NCBI RefSeq assembly: GCF_032191775.1 | Contig: NZ_CP132507.1 | Coordinates: 2,505,001-2,569,000 of the forward strand | Origin: Rhodoferax mekongensis | Lineage (GTDB): Bacteria; Pseudomonadota; Gammaproteobacteria; Burkholderiales; Burkholderiaceae_C | Reading direction: 5' to 3' | Length of the DNA: 64,000 nt | Part shown: positions 34,237 to 43,900 of the stretch, piece by piece | Numbering within the stretch: the stretch's first letter is position 1 | Layout: every line of letters starts with the position of its first letter | Position numbers and translations under genes: made by a program | The notes under the pieces: model-generated | Told to the model about the DNA's origin: nothing | What the model saw: the letters and a program-made list of their open reading frames with translations, nothing else | Database searches by the model: none

Positions 34237-35412
34237 TTACAGCACTTCAAACACACCTGCAGCACCCATGCCGCCGCCGATACACATGGTCACACAGACG
34301 CGCTTGGCGCCGCGGCGTTTGCCTTCAAGCAGTGCATGGCCCGTCAAGCGTTGGCCGGACACGCCGTAGGGGTGTCCCACGGCGATCGCACCGCCGTTGA
34401 CATTGAGGCGGTCTGCGGGGATGCCCAGCTTGTCGCGGCAATAGAGCACCTGCACTGCAAAAGCTTCGTTGAGCTCCCAGAGGTCGATGTCGTTCATGGT
34501 CAGGCCCAGGCGCTTCAAGACTTTGGGGATGGCGAAGACGGGGCCAATGCCCATTTCGTCAGGCTCACAACCGGCCACGGCAAAGCCGAGGAAACGGCCC
34601 AGCGGTTGCAGGCCTTTTTGCTCAGCCAGTTTTTCATGCATCAGGACCACAGCACCACCGCCATCGGAAAACTGGCTGGCATTGCCTGCCGTGATGAGGC
34701 CGCCGGGCACGGCAGAACGCAGTCCGCTAATGCCCTCTTTGGTGGTGCCGGCGCGAATGCCTTCGTCGTCGCTCACGGTGACCTGCTTGGTCATCAGGCC
34801 CATGACCTTGTCGGCTACGCCCATGGTCACGGTGATGGGGGCGATCTCGGCCTTGAACAGACCCGCCTCCAATGCAGCGGTGGCCTTTTGCTGGCTGGCA
34901 GCGCCGTACTCGTCCATGGCGTCCCGGCTGATGTTGTAGCGCTTGGCCACGTTCTCAGCGGTTTGCAACATGTTCCAGTAGATCTCGGGCTTGTTTTTGC
35001 TCAGCCACGGGTCATTGAGCATATGGATGTTCATTTCCTGCTGCACGCAAGAGATGGCCTCCACACCACCCGCGACATACACATCGCCTTCATTGGAGAT
35101 GATGCGTTGCGCCGCAGTCGCAATGGTTTGCAGGCCGGAGGAGCAGAAACGGTTGATGGTCATTCCCGAGACGGTGACCGGGCAGCCGGCACGCAATGCG
35201 ATCTGGCGTGCGATGTTGGCGCCTGTCGCCCCTTCGGGTGTGGCGCAGCCCATGATGACGTCATCCACCTCGGCGGCATCAATGCCGGCGCGCGCAATGG
35301 CGTGCTCCACGGCGTGGCCACCCAGCGTGGCGCCGTGCGTCATGTTGAAGGACCCCTTCCAGCTTTTGGCCAAAGGCGTGCGTGCGGTCGAAACGATTAC
35401 TGCTGATGTCAT
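34237..35412 (-). CDS. Acetyl-CoA acyltransferase (thiolase)
   Basis: 391 residues. FadA/PhaA-type thiolase that cleaves 3-ketoacyl-CoA or condenses acetyl-CoA. The nucleophile Cys is in [10 protein letters not shown], the catalytic His in [14 protein letters not shown] and the second Cys in [14 protein letters not shown]. Length and motifs are standard. Gap of 38 bases to the FadB-like gene upstream, so the two probably share an mRNA controlled by the palindrome at 37583. A terminator follows. Confidence 0.95.
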   Translation of the reverse strand: MTSAVIVSTARTPLAKSWKGSFNMTHGATLGGHAVEHAIARAGIDAAEVDDVIMGCATPEGATGANIARQIALRAGCPVTVSGMTINRFCSSGLQTIATAAQRIISNEGDVYVAGGVEAISCVQQEMNIHMLNDPWLSKNKPEIYWNMLQTAENVAKRYNISRDAMDEYGAASQQKATAALEAGLFKAEIAPITVTMGVADKVMGLMTKQVTVSDDEGIRAGTTKEGISGLRSAVPGGLITAGNASQFSDGGGAVVLMHEKLAEQKGLQPLGRFLGFAVAGCEPDEMGIGPVFAIPKVLKRLGLTMNDIDLWELNEAFAVQVLYCRDKLGIPADRLNVNGGAIAVGHPYGVSGQRLTGHALLEGKRRGAKRVCVTMCIGGGMGAAGVFEVL

Positions 35413-35450
35413 GGTAATTCCTTGATTCTGTGGGCTTGAACGGCGGCGGC

Positions 35451-37550
35451 TCAGTTGAAGGTTTTGCCTTCAGCGGCCAGCTTGGCCAACAAAGGAGCGG
35501 GTTGCCAGAATTTGGCATCGTCCAGCGGGTTCTGGGCAAAGCGGTTCATGGCTTGCACCACATTGAACAGGCCGACTTCGTCGGCGTAGTTCATGGGGCC
35601 ACCGCGGTGGGCGGGGAAGCCGTAGCCGAAGATGTAAACGATGTCGATATCACTGGCCTTGGCGGCGATGCCCTCTTCCAGAATGTGGGCGGCCTCGTTG
35701 ACCAGGCTGAACACCAAGCGCTGCACGATTTCTTCGTCCGAGATCTTGCGGGGTGTAATGCCCAGCGCCTTGCGGTGCTCTTCAATCATGGCCACTACTT
35801 CGGCGTTCGGGATGGCCTCGCGCTTACCGGGCACATAGTCGTACCAGCCTGCGCCGGTCTTCTGGCCGAAGCGGCCTTTTTCGCACAGCAAGTCAGCCGT
35901 TTTGCTGTACTTCATGTGCGGCTTCTCAAGATAGCGGCGCTTGCGAATGGCCCAGCCGATGTCGTTGCCCGCCAGATCGCCCATGCGGAAGGGGCCCATG
36001 GCCATGCCAAATTTTTCCATGGCCTTGTCCACCTGCTCGGGGGTGCAGCCTTCATCCAGCAGAAAACCGCCCTGGCGGCCGTACTGCTCGATCATGCGGT
36101 TGCCGATGAAACCGTCGCACACACCGGACACCACAGCGGTCTTTTTGATCTTCTTTGCGACCGACATGACGGTCGCCATGACGTCTTTGGCGGTCTTTTC
36201 GCCACGCACTACTTCCAGCAGCTTCATCACGTTGGCAGGGCTGAAGAAATGCAGGCCCACTACGTCCTCAGGGCGTTGGGTGAAGTTGGCGATTTTGTTG
36301 ACGTCCAAGGTCGAGGTGTTGGAGGCGAGGATGGCACCGGGCTTCATCACGCGGTCCAGTTCCTTGAACACGGCTTCCTTGACGCCCAGCTCTTCAAACA
36401 CCGCCTCGATCACCATGTCAGTACCGGTGAGGTCATCGTAGCTCAGGGTAGTAGTCAGCAGGCTCATGCGCTGCTCGTACTTGTCTTGCTTGAGCTTTTT
36501 CTTGGCCACTTGGGCTTCGTAGTTCTTGCGGATGGTGGCAATGCCGCGGTCCAAAGCTTCTTGCTTCATTTCCAGCATCTTGACGGGGATGCCGGCGTTC
36601 AGGAAGTTCATGGCAATGCCGCCACCCATAGTGCCTGCGCCGATCACTGCTACCGAGTTGATAGCGCGTTGCGCTGTATCCGAGGGCACATCCGCGATTT
36701 TTGATGCTGCACGCTCCGCCAGGAACAGGTGGCGCAGGGACTTGCTCTCCGCAGTGAACATCAGGTTGATGAACGCCTCGCGCTCGACCAGCATGCCTTC
36801 GTCAAATTTCTTCTTGGTAGCGGCTTCCACCACATCCACGCACTTGGCAGGTGCCGGGAAATTTTTGCTCATGCCCTTGACCATGTTGCGGGCGAACTGG
36901 AAATAAGCATCGCCTTGCGGATGCTTGCACTTCAGGTCGCGCACGAGTGGCAAGGGGCGCACATCCGCCACCGAGCGGGCGAAGGCCAGGGCTTCTTCAG
37001 CCAGGCTTTCGGCGGAAGCAGACAGCTTGTCGAAGAGCTTCTGGCCAGGCAGCATGGCGAGCATTTCGCTCTTGACGGGCTCGCCGCTGACAATCATGTT
37101 GAGTGCGGGCTCTACGCCCAGCACGCGTGGCAGGCGCTGGGTACCGCCGGCACCGGGTACCAGGCCGAGTTTGACCTCCGGCAATGCAATGCTGGTGCCG
37201 GGCGCTGCAATGCGGTAGTGGCAACCCAATGCCAACTCCAAACCACCGCCCATGGCCACGGTGTGGATGGCTGCGACGACCGGTTTGGCAGAGTTCTCCA
37301 GCACCTTGATCACGCTGATCAGGTTGGGTTCTTGCAGGGCCTTGGGGCTGCCGAATTCCGTGATGTCCGCACCGCCGGAAAACGCCTTGCCGGCGCCGGT
37401 GATCACAATGGCTTTGACCGCCGCATCGGCATGAGCCTGGGCCATGCCGTCTGCAATTCCCTGGCGGGTGGAAAGGCCCAAACCGTTGACCGGTGGGTTG
37501 TTCAGGGTGATGACGGCGATATCGCCATGGACTTGGTACTGGGCGGTCAT
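35451..37550 (-). CDS. Bifunctional enoyl-CoA hydratase / 3-hydroxyacyl-CoA dehydrogenase
   Basis: 699 residues, FadB/FadJ/PaaH-like. Residues 1-190 are an enoyl-CoA hydratase (crotonase) with the oxyanion segments [15 protein letters not shown] and [17 protein letters not shown], and the catalytic Glu in [19 protein letters not shown]. From about 297 comes an NAD-binding dehydrogenase ([14 protein letters not shown], then [14 protein letters not shown] and the C-terminal helical domain). The ATG at 37550 has GGAG 6 bases upstream; the open frame to 37646 runs over the promoter. A dispersed repeat encodes the interdomain linker (residues 281-300, [13 protein letters not shown]). Confidence 0.94.
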   Translation of the reverse strand: MTAQYQVHGDIAVITLNNPPVNGLGLSTRQGIADGMAQAHADAAVKAIVITGAGKAFSGGADITEFGSPKALQEPNLISVIKVLENSAKPVVAAIHTVAMGGGLELALGCHYRIAAPGTSIALPEVKLGLVPGAGGTQRLPRVLGVEPALNMIVSGEPVKSEMLAMLPGQKLFDKLSASAESLAEEALAFARSVADVRPLPLVRDLKCKHPQGDAYFQFARNMVKGMSKNFPAPAKCVDVVEAATKKKFDEGMLVEREAFINLMFTAESKSLRHLFLAERAASKIADVPSDTAQRAINSVAVIGAGTMGGGIAMNFLNAGIPVKMLEMKQEALDRGIATIRKNYEAQVAKKKLKQDKYEQRMSLLTTTLSYDDLTGTDMVIEAVFEELGVKEAVFKELDRVMKPGAILASNTSTLDVNKIANFTQRPEDVVGLHFFSPANVMKLLEVVRGEKTAKDVMATVMSVAKKIKKTAVVSGVCDGFIGNRMIEQYGRQGGFLLDEGCTPEQVDKAMEKFGMAMGPFRMGDLAGNDIGWAIRKRRYLEKPHMKYSKTADLLCEKGRFGQKTGAGWYDYVPGKREAIPNAEVVAMIEEHRKALGITPRKISDEEIVQRLVFSLVNEAAHILEEGIAAKASDIDIVYIFGYGFPAHRGGPMNYADEVGLFNVVQAMNRFAQNPLDDAKFWQPAPLLAKLAAEGKTFN
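36649..36707 (+). repeat. Dispersed palindromic repeat, copy in the FadB-like gene
   Basis: It begins GCTACCGAGTTGATAGC, then GCGTTGCGCTGTATCC and GAGGGCACATCC, ending GATTTTTGATGC. Antisense to the gene and read as [12 protein letters not shown], the same frame as in tex (SAQAATNSVA). Confidence 0.65.
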
Positions 37551-37582
37551 GCAGGCTCCGTGGGTGAGGTTTATCTCAAAAT

Positions 37583-37596
37583 AGAACGATCGTTCT
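37583..37596. promoter_or_regulatory. 14-bp perfect palindrome, likely TetR-family operator
   Basis: AGAACGATCGTTCT is fully self-complementary and lies 33 bases upstream of the FadB-like start, within the expected promoter (a T/A-rich TATTTT follows it on the minus strand). Operators of this AACG-NN-CGTT form are typical of TetR repressors of fatty-acid genes. No regulator gene lies nearby. Confidence 0.65.
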
Positions 37597-37635
37597 TTTT
37601 TAAAGATTGTAGGAGCTTTGCCCGCCCCGCAAAGC

Positions 37636-37661
37636 CCCTTTGTCACCGCTGGGACAAAGGG
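37636..37661 (+). terminator. Hairpin between the ligase and FadB-like genes
   Basis: A perfect 9-bp stem CCCTTTGTC / GACAAAGGG with an 8-base loop, followed by TTTT on the plus strand. On the minus strand, the direction of the flanking genes, the tail is poor in T. It may be a weak terminator after the ligase gene or an mRNA structure. Confidence 0.4.
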
Positions 37662-37704
37662 TTTTCCCTATGGAAAAAACCTGCTTTGCCCGCTCGGAAG
37701 CGAC

Positions 37705-39336
37705 TCAGGTACCGGGTAGCTTGTACTCACGCAAGAGTTCGCGCAACTTGCTCTTCTGCATCTTGCCCGTGCCACCCAAAGGAATGGCTTCGACGAACAC
37801 CACGTCGTCCGGCACTTGCCATTTGGCGGTCTTGCCGTCGTAGAAAGCAATCAGATCATCACGGGTGACTTCACTGCCCGGCTTTTTGACCACGGCAATG
37901 ATGGGGCGCTCGTCCCACTTGGGGTGTTTCATGCCAATGCAGGCGGCCATGGCCACTGCTGGGTGTGCCATGGCGATGTTTTCCACATCAATGGAGCTGA
38001 TCCACTCACCGCCGGACTTGATCACGTCCTTGCTGCGGTCGGTGATTTGCATAAAACCATCGGCGTCGATCGTGGCAACGTCACCGGTAGGGAACCAGCC
38101 ATCCACCAGCGGTGAGCCTCCCTCGCCTTTGAAGTATTCGCTGATGATCCAGGGGCCTTTGACCAGCAGATCCCCATAGGCCTTGCCGTCCCAAGGCAAC
38201 TCGGCACCCTCGCCGTCCACAATCTTCATGTCCACGCCATAAATGCCACGGCCTTGCTTGAGGCGTGCATTCATCTTGTCAGCGGGCTCCAGCGTCAGGT
38301 GCTTGTTCTTTAAGGTGCACACCGTGCCCAAAGGGGACATCTCTGTCATGCCCCAGGCATGGAGCACCTCCACACCGTAGACATCATTGAAGGCGGTGAT
38401 CATGGCCGGCGGGCAGGCCGAGCCACCGATCACCGTGCGCTTCAGGGTCGAAAAACGCAGCCCTCCTGCTTGCACATGGGACAACATCATTTGCCAGACG
38501 GTCGGCACACCTGCTGCGAAACTGACTTTCTCAGCCTCAATCAATTCGAAAATGGATTTGCCATCCATCGCAGGACCGGGGAACACCAGCTTGGCGCCAG
38601 TCATGGCCGCCGAGTACGGCAGGCCCCAGGCATTGACGTGGAACATGGGAACGACGGGCAACACCGAATCGCGGGCACTCATGTTCAAGGAGTCCGGCAA
38701 TGCGCTGGCGAAGGCATGCAGGATGGTGGAGCGGTGGCTGTACAGCGCAGCCTTGGGGTTGCCAGTGGTGCCGCTGGTGTAGCACATGCTGGAGGCGGAG
38801 TTCTCGTCAAACTCGGGCCAGGTGTAGGTGGCGGGCTGTTGGGCGATCCAGGCTTCGTAGCTTTGCAGACCGGGAATACCGGTGTCCGCTGGCAGCTTGT
38901 CCGCATCGCAGAGCGCAATGAAATGCTTGATGGTGGTGCAGCGGCTATGCACAGCCTGCACGATGGGCAGAAAGCTCATGTCAAAGCACAGCACCTGGTC
39001 TTCGGCGTGGTTGGCAATCCAGACGATCTGGTCCGGGTGCAAGCGCGGGTTCAGGGTGTGCAACACACGACCGGACCCGCTCACCCCGAAATAGAGCTCC
39101 AGATGGCGGTAACCGTTCCAGGCCAGGGTGGCCACACGGTCGCTGAAGGCAAGGTTCAGACCATCGAGAGCATTTGCGACTTTGCGGGAACGGGCGGCGA
39201 CCTCCCGGTAGTTGGTGCGGTGGATATCGCCTTCGACCCTGCGCGACACCACTTCGCCCTCGCCATGGTGGCGCTCGGCGAAGTCCATCAAGGTGGAGAT
39301 CAGCAACTGCTGGCTTTGCATCAGACCTAACATCAA
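37705..39336 (-). CDS. Fatty-acyl-CoA ligase
   Basis: 543 residues. AMP-forming ligase of the ANL family that activates fatty or related acids to CoA thioesters. The P-loop-like motif [20 protein letters not shown], the A5 segment [13 protein letters not shown], the A7 motif [12 protein letters not shown] and the A10 Lys in [15 protein letters not shown] are all intact. The start is chosen at 39336 with AGAGGTGA just upstream; the second Met is one codon in. It is the first gene of the leftward cluster, and the FadB-like gene 154 bases downstream has its own operator. Confidence 0.93.
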   Translation of the reverse strand: MMLGLMQSQQLLISTLMDFAERHHGEGEVVSRRVEGDIHRTNYREVAARSRKVANALDGLNLAFSDRVATLAWNGYRHLELYFGVSGSGRVLHTLNPRLHPDQIVWIANHAEDQVLCFDMSFLPIVQAVHSRCTTIKHFIALCDADKLPADTGIPGLQSYEAWIAQQPATYTWPEFDENSASSMCYTSGTTGNPKAALYSHRSTILHAFASALPDSLNMSARDSVLPVVPMFHVNAWGLPYSAAMTGAKLVFPGPAMDGKSIFELIEAEKVSFAAGVPTVWQMMLSHVQAGGLRFSTLKRTVIGGSACPPAMITAFNDVYGVEVLHAWGMTEMSPLGTVCTLKNKHLTLEPADKMNARLKQGRGIYGVDMKIVDGEGAELPWDGKAYGDLLVKGPWIISEYFKGEGGSPLVDGWFPTGDVATIDADGFMQITDRSKDVIKSGGEWISSIDVENIAMAHPAVAMAACIGMKHPKWDERPIIAVVKKPGSEVTRDDLIAFYDGKTAKWQVPDDVVFVEAIPLGGTGKMQKSKLRELLREYKLPGT

Positions 39337-39458
39337 GTCACCTCTATCTACGTTTTATGGAGAACACACCAAGGCTGGAAACATTCTGTTGCAACTTCGG
39401 CGACACACATAGTACTGCGCGCAAGTCCCTTGCAAGACGCTGAATTAGTCATATGCGG

Positions 39459-39464
39459 GACAAT
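39459..39464 (+). promoter_or_regulatory. -10-like hexamer upstream of selO
   Basis: GACAAT ends 6 bases before the ATG at 39471, with no Shine-Dalgarno sequence. It supports 39471 rather than 39453 as the start, because 39453 would place the hexamer inside the gene. Confidence 0.4.
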
Positions 39465-39470
39465 TCACCC

Positions 39471-40955
39471 ATGCCCCATTTGCCCCCCGCGCCAGAGCCG
39501 CTGGACCTCCCTCTCCCATGGAATAACCGCTTCGCGGGCCTCGGTGAAGCTTTCTACGCTCCTCTGCAACCCACGCCACTCCCCGCTCCCTATTGGGTAG
39601 GCACCAGCGCATCAGCCGCCCGCTGGGCAGGGCTGGATGCGAACCATCTGGATAGCCCCGAAGTGCTGCAAGCCCTTACGGGCAACCGGCTTCTACAGGG
39701 CAGTGAACCGTTGGCCAGCGTCTATAGCGGCCACCAATTCGGCCAATGGGCCGGGCAACTGGGGGATGGCCGTGCCATCCTGTTGGGGGAGCTCAATGGC
39801 TTGGAAGTGCAGCTCAAGGGCGCCGGGCTGACACCGTTTTCCCGCATGGGCGATGGCCGGGCGGTATTGCGCAGCAGCATCCGCGAATTTCTGGCCAGCG
39901 AGGCCATGTACGGCTTAGGCATCCCCACCTCCCGCGCGCTGTGCGTGACCGGGTCGGATGCTCCGGTACGGCGGGAAACCGTAGAGACCGCCGCAGTCGT
40001 CACGCGACTGGCCCCCAGCTTCATCCGCTTCGGGCACTTTGAGCACTTCTGTCACCACGGCATGCCGGGCGAGTTGAAAATCTTGGCCGACTTTGTGATC
40101 GACCACTACTACCCCGACTGCCGCACAGACGCGCGCTGGAACGGCAACCCCTACGTCGCGCTGCTCGCCGCCGTGACGGAGCGCACCGCCCACATGGTGG
40201 CACACTGGCAAGCGGTGGGCTTTTGCCATGGGGTGATGAACACCGACAACATGAGCATCCTGGGCCTGACCATCGATTACGGCCCCTTCCAGTTCATGGA
40301 CGCCTACGACCCCGCTCATATCTGCAACCACTCTGACACGGGCGGCCGCTACGCCTTTTACAAGCAGCCCAATGTGGCCTACTGGAACCTCTTTTGCCTG
40401 GGCCAGGCCATGATGCCCTTGATTGACGAGCAGGAGCATGCGATTGCCGCGCTGGAGACGTTCAAGGACATCTATCCCCGTGCATTTGCCGGGCGTATGG
40501 CCGCCAAGCTGGGCTTCAGCGAAGTGCAAGTGGCGCACAAGCCGGTGATCGAAGGCATCCTGAAGTTGCTGGCCGCTGACAAAGTGGACTTCAGTATCTT
40601 CTGGCGCCGACTGAGCCACTGGGTGAGGGATGAAGCCTCGGCAGGCGATTCGGTGCGCGACCTCTTCCTGGACCGTGCCGGGTTTGATACTTGGTTGCTA
40701 TCATATTCAGAGCTGCTCGCGCATATTCCACAGGCGATGGCAGCCGATTTGATGCTGAAGTCGAATCCGAAGTATGTGCTGCGCAATCACTTGGGCGAGC
40801 AAGCTATTCAGGCGGCGCGGCAAAAAGATTTCAGCATGGTGGCTGATTTGCTGAAAGTTCTGGAGACGCCGTACGACGAACATATTGAGTTCGATGCGTG
40901 GGCAGGCTTTCCCCCGGACTGGGCCGCGCACATCTCCATCAGCTGCAGTTCCTGA
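39471..40955 (+). CDS. selO: Protein adenylyltransferase SelO
   Basis: 494 residues. Pseudokinase-fold enzyme (YdiU/SelO, UPF0061) that transfers AMP to proteins during redox stress. [21 protein letters not shown] and [23 protein letters not shown] form the nucleotide-binding segment; [26 protein letters not shown] is the catalytic and metal-binding block. The C-terminus ends in a normal stop without a selenocysteine codon (SISCSS), as in many bacteria. Residues about 409-428 ([20 protein letters not shown]) come from a dispersed repeat read in a third frame. It lies upstream of msrB, another redox gene. Confidence 0.93.
   Translation: MPHLPPAPEPLDLPLPWNNRFAGLGEAFYAPLQPTPLPAPYWVGTSASAARWAGLDANHLDSPEVLQALTGNRLLQGSEPLASVYSGHQFGQWAGQLGDGRAILLGELNGLEVQLKGAGLTPFSRMGDGRAVLRSSIREFLASEAMYGLGIPTSRALCVTGSDAPVRRETVETAAVVTRLAPSFIRFGHFEHFCHHGMPGELKILADFVIDHYYPDCRTDARWNGNPYVALLAAVTERTAHMVAHWQAVGFCHGVMNTDNMSILGLTIDYGPFQFMDAYDPAHICNHSDTGGRYAFYKQPNVAYWNLFCLGQAMMPLIDEQEHAIAALETFKDIYPRAFAGRMAAKLGFSEVQVAHKPVIEGILKLLAADKVDFSIFWRRLSHWVRDEASAGDSVRDLFLDRAGFDTWLLSYSELLAHIPQAMAADLMLKSNPKYVLRNHLGEQAIQAARQKDFSMVADLLKVLETPYDEHIEFDAWAGFPPDWAAHISISCSS
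40697..40754 (+). repeat. Dispersed palindromic repeat, copy in selO
   Basis: It reads GCTATCATATTCAGAGC, then TGCTCGCGCATATTCCAC, AGGCGATGGCAGCC and GATTTGATGC. Close to the patatin-gene copy but in a different reading frame. Confidence 0.75.
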
Positions 40956-40997
40956 ACTTTAAGGGCTGCCGTGCATCCACCCATTGAAGGAGTTCCC

Positions 40998-41405
40998 ATG
41001 ACATTCCCCATCCAGAAAACCGACGCCGAATGGAAAACCTTGTTGGCCGAGAAAGGCGCCGAGCCGGTTGCTTACCAGGTGACGCGCCACGCAGCCACTG
41101 AGCGCCCTTTCACCGGCAAGTACGAGACCCACTGGGCCGATGGCAGCTACCACTGCATGTGCTGCGGTGCCAAGCTGTTTGACTCGGACACCAAGTTTGA
41201 CGCCCATTGCGGTTGGCCCAGCTTCTCGCTGGCGATCCCGGGCGCCATTACCGAGATCACCGACCGCAGCCACGGCATGGTGCGGGTGGAAACGGTGTGC
41301 AGCCAATGCGGCGCGCATCTGGGCCATGTGTTTCCCGACGGCCCCACCGAGACCGGTTTGCGCTATTGCATGAACTCGGCCTCGCTACACTTCACCCCCA
41401 AATGA
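40998..41405 (+). CDS. msrB: Peptide-methionine (R)-S-oxide reductase MsrB
   Basis: 135 residues. It reduces methionine-R-sulfoxide in proteins. The zinc site is made by CMCCG and CSQCG, the fold core is [11 protein letters not shown] and the catalytic Cys lies in [17 protein letters not shown] precedes the ATG at a good distance, so 40998 is the start and the open frame to 40971 is ignored. Its stop overlaps the yciB start by four bases. Part of an msrB-yciB-bolA-ppiC operon. Confidence 0.95.
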   Translation: MTFPIQKTDAEWKTLLAEKGAEPVAYQVTRHAATERPFTGKYETHWADGSYHCMCCGAKLFDSDTKFDAHCGWPSFSLAIPGAITEITDRSHGMVRVETVCSQCGAHLGHVFPDGPTETGLRYCMNSASLHFTPK

Positions 41406-41983
41406 AAACCTTACTCGACTTCATCCCCATCCTGCTGTTTTTTGCAGCCTACAAGCTGCACGACTGGTTTGGCATCAGCAAAGACGAAGCCATTTACTTT
41501 GCCACCCCGGTGCTGATGGCCGCCACGGTGGCCCAGATGGCGATCATTTACTGGATCGACAAAAAGCTCAGCACCATGCACAAGATCACGCTGGGCATGA
41601 TTCTGGTGTTCGGTGGCATCACGCTCGCGCTGCATGACAAACGCTTCATCATGTGGAAGCCCACGGTGCTCTATGCAGGCATGGCGATCGCGCTGGCTGT
41701 GGCCCTTTGGGGCATGAAAATCAATTACTTGAAAACCCTGCTGGGCAGCCAGCTGGAGCTGCCTGACGCCGTCTGGAACAAGCTCAATGTGGCATGGGTT
41801 TTCTACACCGCCTTCATGGCCCTCAGCAATGCCTATGTGGCCACTTATTTCAGCGAAGACGCCTGGGCTAATTTCAAGCTTTGGGGCTACGTGTTTCCCT
41901 TGGCCTTTCTGATCGGACAGGGGCTGTACATCTCGCCTTACTTGAAAGGCGATGACTCCAAACAGGACCCGCCCACCCCATGA
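41402..41983 (+). CDS. yciB: Inner membrane-spanning septation protein YciB
   Basis: 193 residues. Five or so hydrophobic segments; the start [19 protein letters not shown] and the segment [13 protein letters not shown] are diagnostic of YciB/IspZ (septation protein A). It resides in the inner membrane and affects cell-envelope synthesis and division. Overlaps msrB and bolA, each by ATGA. Confidence 0.95.
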   Translation: MKTLLDFIPILLFFAAYKLHDWFGISKDEAIYFATPVLMAATVAQMAIIYWIDKKLSTMHKITLGMILVFGGITLALHDKRFIMWKPTVLYAGMAIALAVALWGMKINYLKTLLGSQLELPDAVWNKLNVAWVFYTAFMALSNAYVATYFSEDAWANFKLWGYVFPLAFLIGQGLYISPYLKGDDSKQDPPTP

Positions 41984-42276
41984 GCGCCAACGAACCCACC
42001 GCCGCCAACCTCGAGCAACGGCTGCGCGAACGTTTGCAACCTGTAACACTACAAGTGATCGACGAAAGCTACCAGCACGCAGGCCACGTCGGGGCCAATG
42101 ACAGCGGGGTTGGAACCCATTTCCGGGTGAAGATTGCTTCACCCTTATTTACCGGTGTGAGCCGCGTAGCAAGGCATCGCCTTGTGTATGATTCGTTGCA
42201 AGATTTCATTGATCAGGGCCTGCACGCCTTGGCCATTGAGGCCGAAGCCTCGCCCTCTGGCAACTCTCAGATTTAA
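41980..42276 (+). CDS. BolA family protein
   Basis: 98 residues. The BolA fold is recognised by [23 protein letters not shown] and the helix-turn region [30 protein letters not shown]. Such proteins work with monothiol glutaredoxins in iron-sulfur handling, or act in stress-related morphology. The exact subgroup (BolA or IbaG) is unclear. Overlaps yciB by four bases; ppiC follows after 21 bases. Confidence 0.93.
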   Translation: MSANEPTAANLEQRLRERLQPVTLQVIDESYQHAGHVGANDSGVGTHFRVKIASPLFTGVSRVARHRLVYDSLQDFIDQGLHALAIEAEASPSGNSQI

Positions 42277-42297
42277 AGCATTCCTGAAGGAAACGGT

Positions 42298-43080
42298 ATG
42301 AAGAAGTACATTTTGTCCGCCTTGGCTGCAGCCAGCCTGATGGTGGTCGCCTCCTCCGCCTTGGCGCAAAACGTCGCCATCGTGAATGGCAAGGCAGTTC
42401 CCAAGACACGCATGGATGCCCTGGCCCAGCAGGTGGCCCGTTCCGGCCGCCCTGTGACCCCTGAAATGCAGGGTCAGTTGCGGGAAGAGGTAATTGCCCG
42501 CGAAATATTTGTACAAGAAGCCCAGGCCCGCGGTCTGGATGCGACCGAAGAGTACAAAAACCAGGTGGAACTGACCCGTCAGTCCATCCTGATCCGTGAG
42601 TTGTTTGCGGACTACCAGAAAAAGAACCCCGTCACCGACGAAGAAACCAAGGCTGAGTACGACAAGTTTGCGTCTGCCAACGCCGGCAAGGAATACCGCG
42701 CACGCCACATCCTGGTAGAAAAAGAAGATCAGGCCAAAGCCCTGATCGCCCAGCTCAAAAAAGGCGCCAAGTTTGAAGACCTAGCCAAGAAGAATTCCAA
42801 GGACCCGGGCTCCGGCGCCAACGGCGGTGACTTGGATTGGGCCAATGCCAGCAGTTACGTGAAAGAGTTCTCTGATGCGCTGACCGGCTTGTCCAAGGGC
42901 AAGATGACAGACGCCCCCGTCAAAACCCAGTTCGGTTACCACATCATCCGTTTGGAAGACGTGCGTGAAGCCCAGCTGCCCAAGTACGAAGACGTGAAAC
43001 CCCAGATCGCCCAGCAGCTTCAGCAGCAAAAGCTGGCCAAGTTCCAGGAAGACCTGCGCGCCAAAGCCAAGGTCGAATAA
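42298..43080 (+). CDS. Periplasmic parvulin-type peptidyl-prolyl isomerase
   Basis: 260 residues. The signal peptide ends after ASSALAQ (about residue 23). The N-terminal chaperone-like helices are followed by the parvulin domain at about 133-223 (YRARHILVEKEDQAKALIAQLKKGAKFEDLAKKNSKDPGSGANGGDLDW, then GYHIIRLEDVR). It helps outer-membrane or secreted proteins to fold. AAGGAAACGGT precedes the ATG. A strong bidirectional terminator follows, closing the msrB operon. Confidence 0.95.
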   Translation: MKKYILSALAAASLMVVASSALAQNVAIVNGKAVPKTRMDALAQQVARSGRPVTPEMQGQLREEVIAREIFVQEAQARGLDATEEYKNQVELTRQSILIRELFADYQKKNPVTDEETKAEYDKFASANAGKEYRARHILVEKEDQAKALIAQLKKGAKFEDLAKKNSKDPGSGANGGDLDWANASSYVKEFSDALTGLSKGKMTDAPVKTQFGYHIIRLEDVREAQLPKYEDVKPQIAQQLQQQKLAKFQEDLRAKAKVE

Positions 43081-43101
43081 GTCCCGGACTCCGGTTCACT
43101 C

Positions 43102-43127
43102 AAAAAAGCGGCTCAGGCCGCTTTTTT
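43102..43127. terminator. Bidirectional intrinsic terminator after ppiC
   Basis: A perfect 11-bp stem AAAAAAGCGGC / GCCGCTTTTTT with loop TCAG. It serves ppiC on the plus strand and the convergent membrane acyltransferase gene on the minus strand. Confidence 0.9.
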
Positions 43128-43132
43128 GTTGC

Positions 43133-43879
43133 CTAAAACCCAAAGCCGGCCAGCCACAAGAGGCCCAGCATCACCGGCTGGTGAAGCAAGTAGTAGCTCA
43201 GGCTGTAGCGGCCCAAGCGTGCCAATGCCCTATGGGCTCTGGTGCCGGGCGTTTTGGGGGACAGATGGGGGGATCGGTTCAGCAGCAACTGCATGCCCGC
43301 AAATCCCAGCAACATCACGCCCAGCCAAGGGAACAAGGGCACATAGTCTTCAGTGATGGGCAAGCGGGTAATCAAACCCAGCCAATTGAGCCCGCGTCCA
43401 TCAAAATCCAAGCCAAACAAGCTGCTGGCGCCCGCAGATATTGCGGAGCCAGCTATCAAATGGGTAGCAATCACCAGCCCTCCGGCGCCTGCGCACGACA
43501 CACCCAACGGTGCCATCAGGCGCACGAGCAGCAGCATGACGGCCATGCCGTGCAGCACCCCGAAATAGATGTAGCTCTTGGGAAACATGAACCATGAGCC
43601 CAGCGATACCAGCCCGGCCGCACCCGCAATCTGCAGCCATCGCCGAGCGAACTGGCGCCAGCTTTGACCTTGGCGCTGTGCAACGGCCTGCCCTGCCCCG
43701 GCACACAACAGGAACAGGCTCAGGATGCAGGTGCGCTGCCAGGTCCAAAGCGGGTCCCGGTAAAAATCCTGCTGGATGAGGCGGGCGTTATTCAGGTCGA
43801 AGCAAAAATGAAAGAACGTCATCCACACCATGGCGAAGCCACGGATCACGTCCAGATTCTCAAAGCGGCGAACAGTCAT
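43133..43879 (-). CDS. Membrane protein of the DUF1624 / heparan-acetyltransferase-like family
   Basis: 248 residues, about seven membrane helices. The start RFENLDVIRGFAMVWMTFFHFCFDLN (D-x-x-R-G and a histidine) matches the HGSNAT/DUF1624 acyltransferase group, in which an inner-membrane His transfers acetyl groups; function and substrate are unproven. Residues 137-155 (ATHLIAGSAISAGASSLFG) come from a dispersed repeat lying in a membrane-proximal part. A possible leaderless promoter (TAGACT) precedes the ATG. Confidence 0.82.
   Translation of the reverse strand: MTVRRFENLDVIRGFAMVWMTFFHFCFDLNNARLIQQDFYRDPLWTWQRTCILSLFLLCAGAGQAVAQRQGQSWRQFARRWLQIAGAAGLVSLGSWFMFPKSYIYFGVLHGMAVMLLLVRLMAPLGVSCAGAGGLVIATHLIAGSAISAGASSLFGLDFDGRGLNWLGLITRLPITEDYVPLFPWLGVMLLGFAGMQLLLNRSPHLSPKTPGTRAHRALARLGRYSLSYYLLHQPVMLGLLWLAGFGF
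43413..43468 (-). repeat. Dispersed palindromic repeat, copy in the membrane acyltransferase gene
   Basis: On the minus strand it reads GCTACCCATTTGATAGC, then TGGCTCCGCAATATCTGC, GGGCGCCAGCAGC and TTGTTTGG. Coding sense, frame ATHLIAGSAISAGA. Confidence 0.75.
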
Positions 43880-43885
43880 GCCTGC

Positions 43886-43891
43886 AGTCTA
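43886..43891 (-). promoter_or_regulatory. -10-like hexamer upstream of the membrane acyltransferase gene
   Basis: TAGACT on the minus strand ends 6 bases before the ATG. The spacer GCAGGC is a poor ribosome site, so a leaderless start is possible. Confidence 0.35.
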
Positions 43892-43900
43892 AACGGCAGC

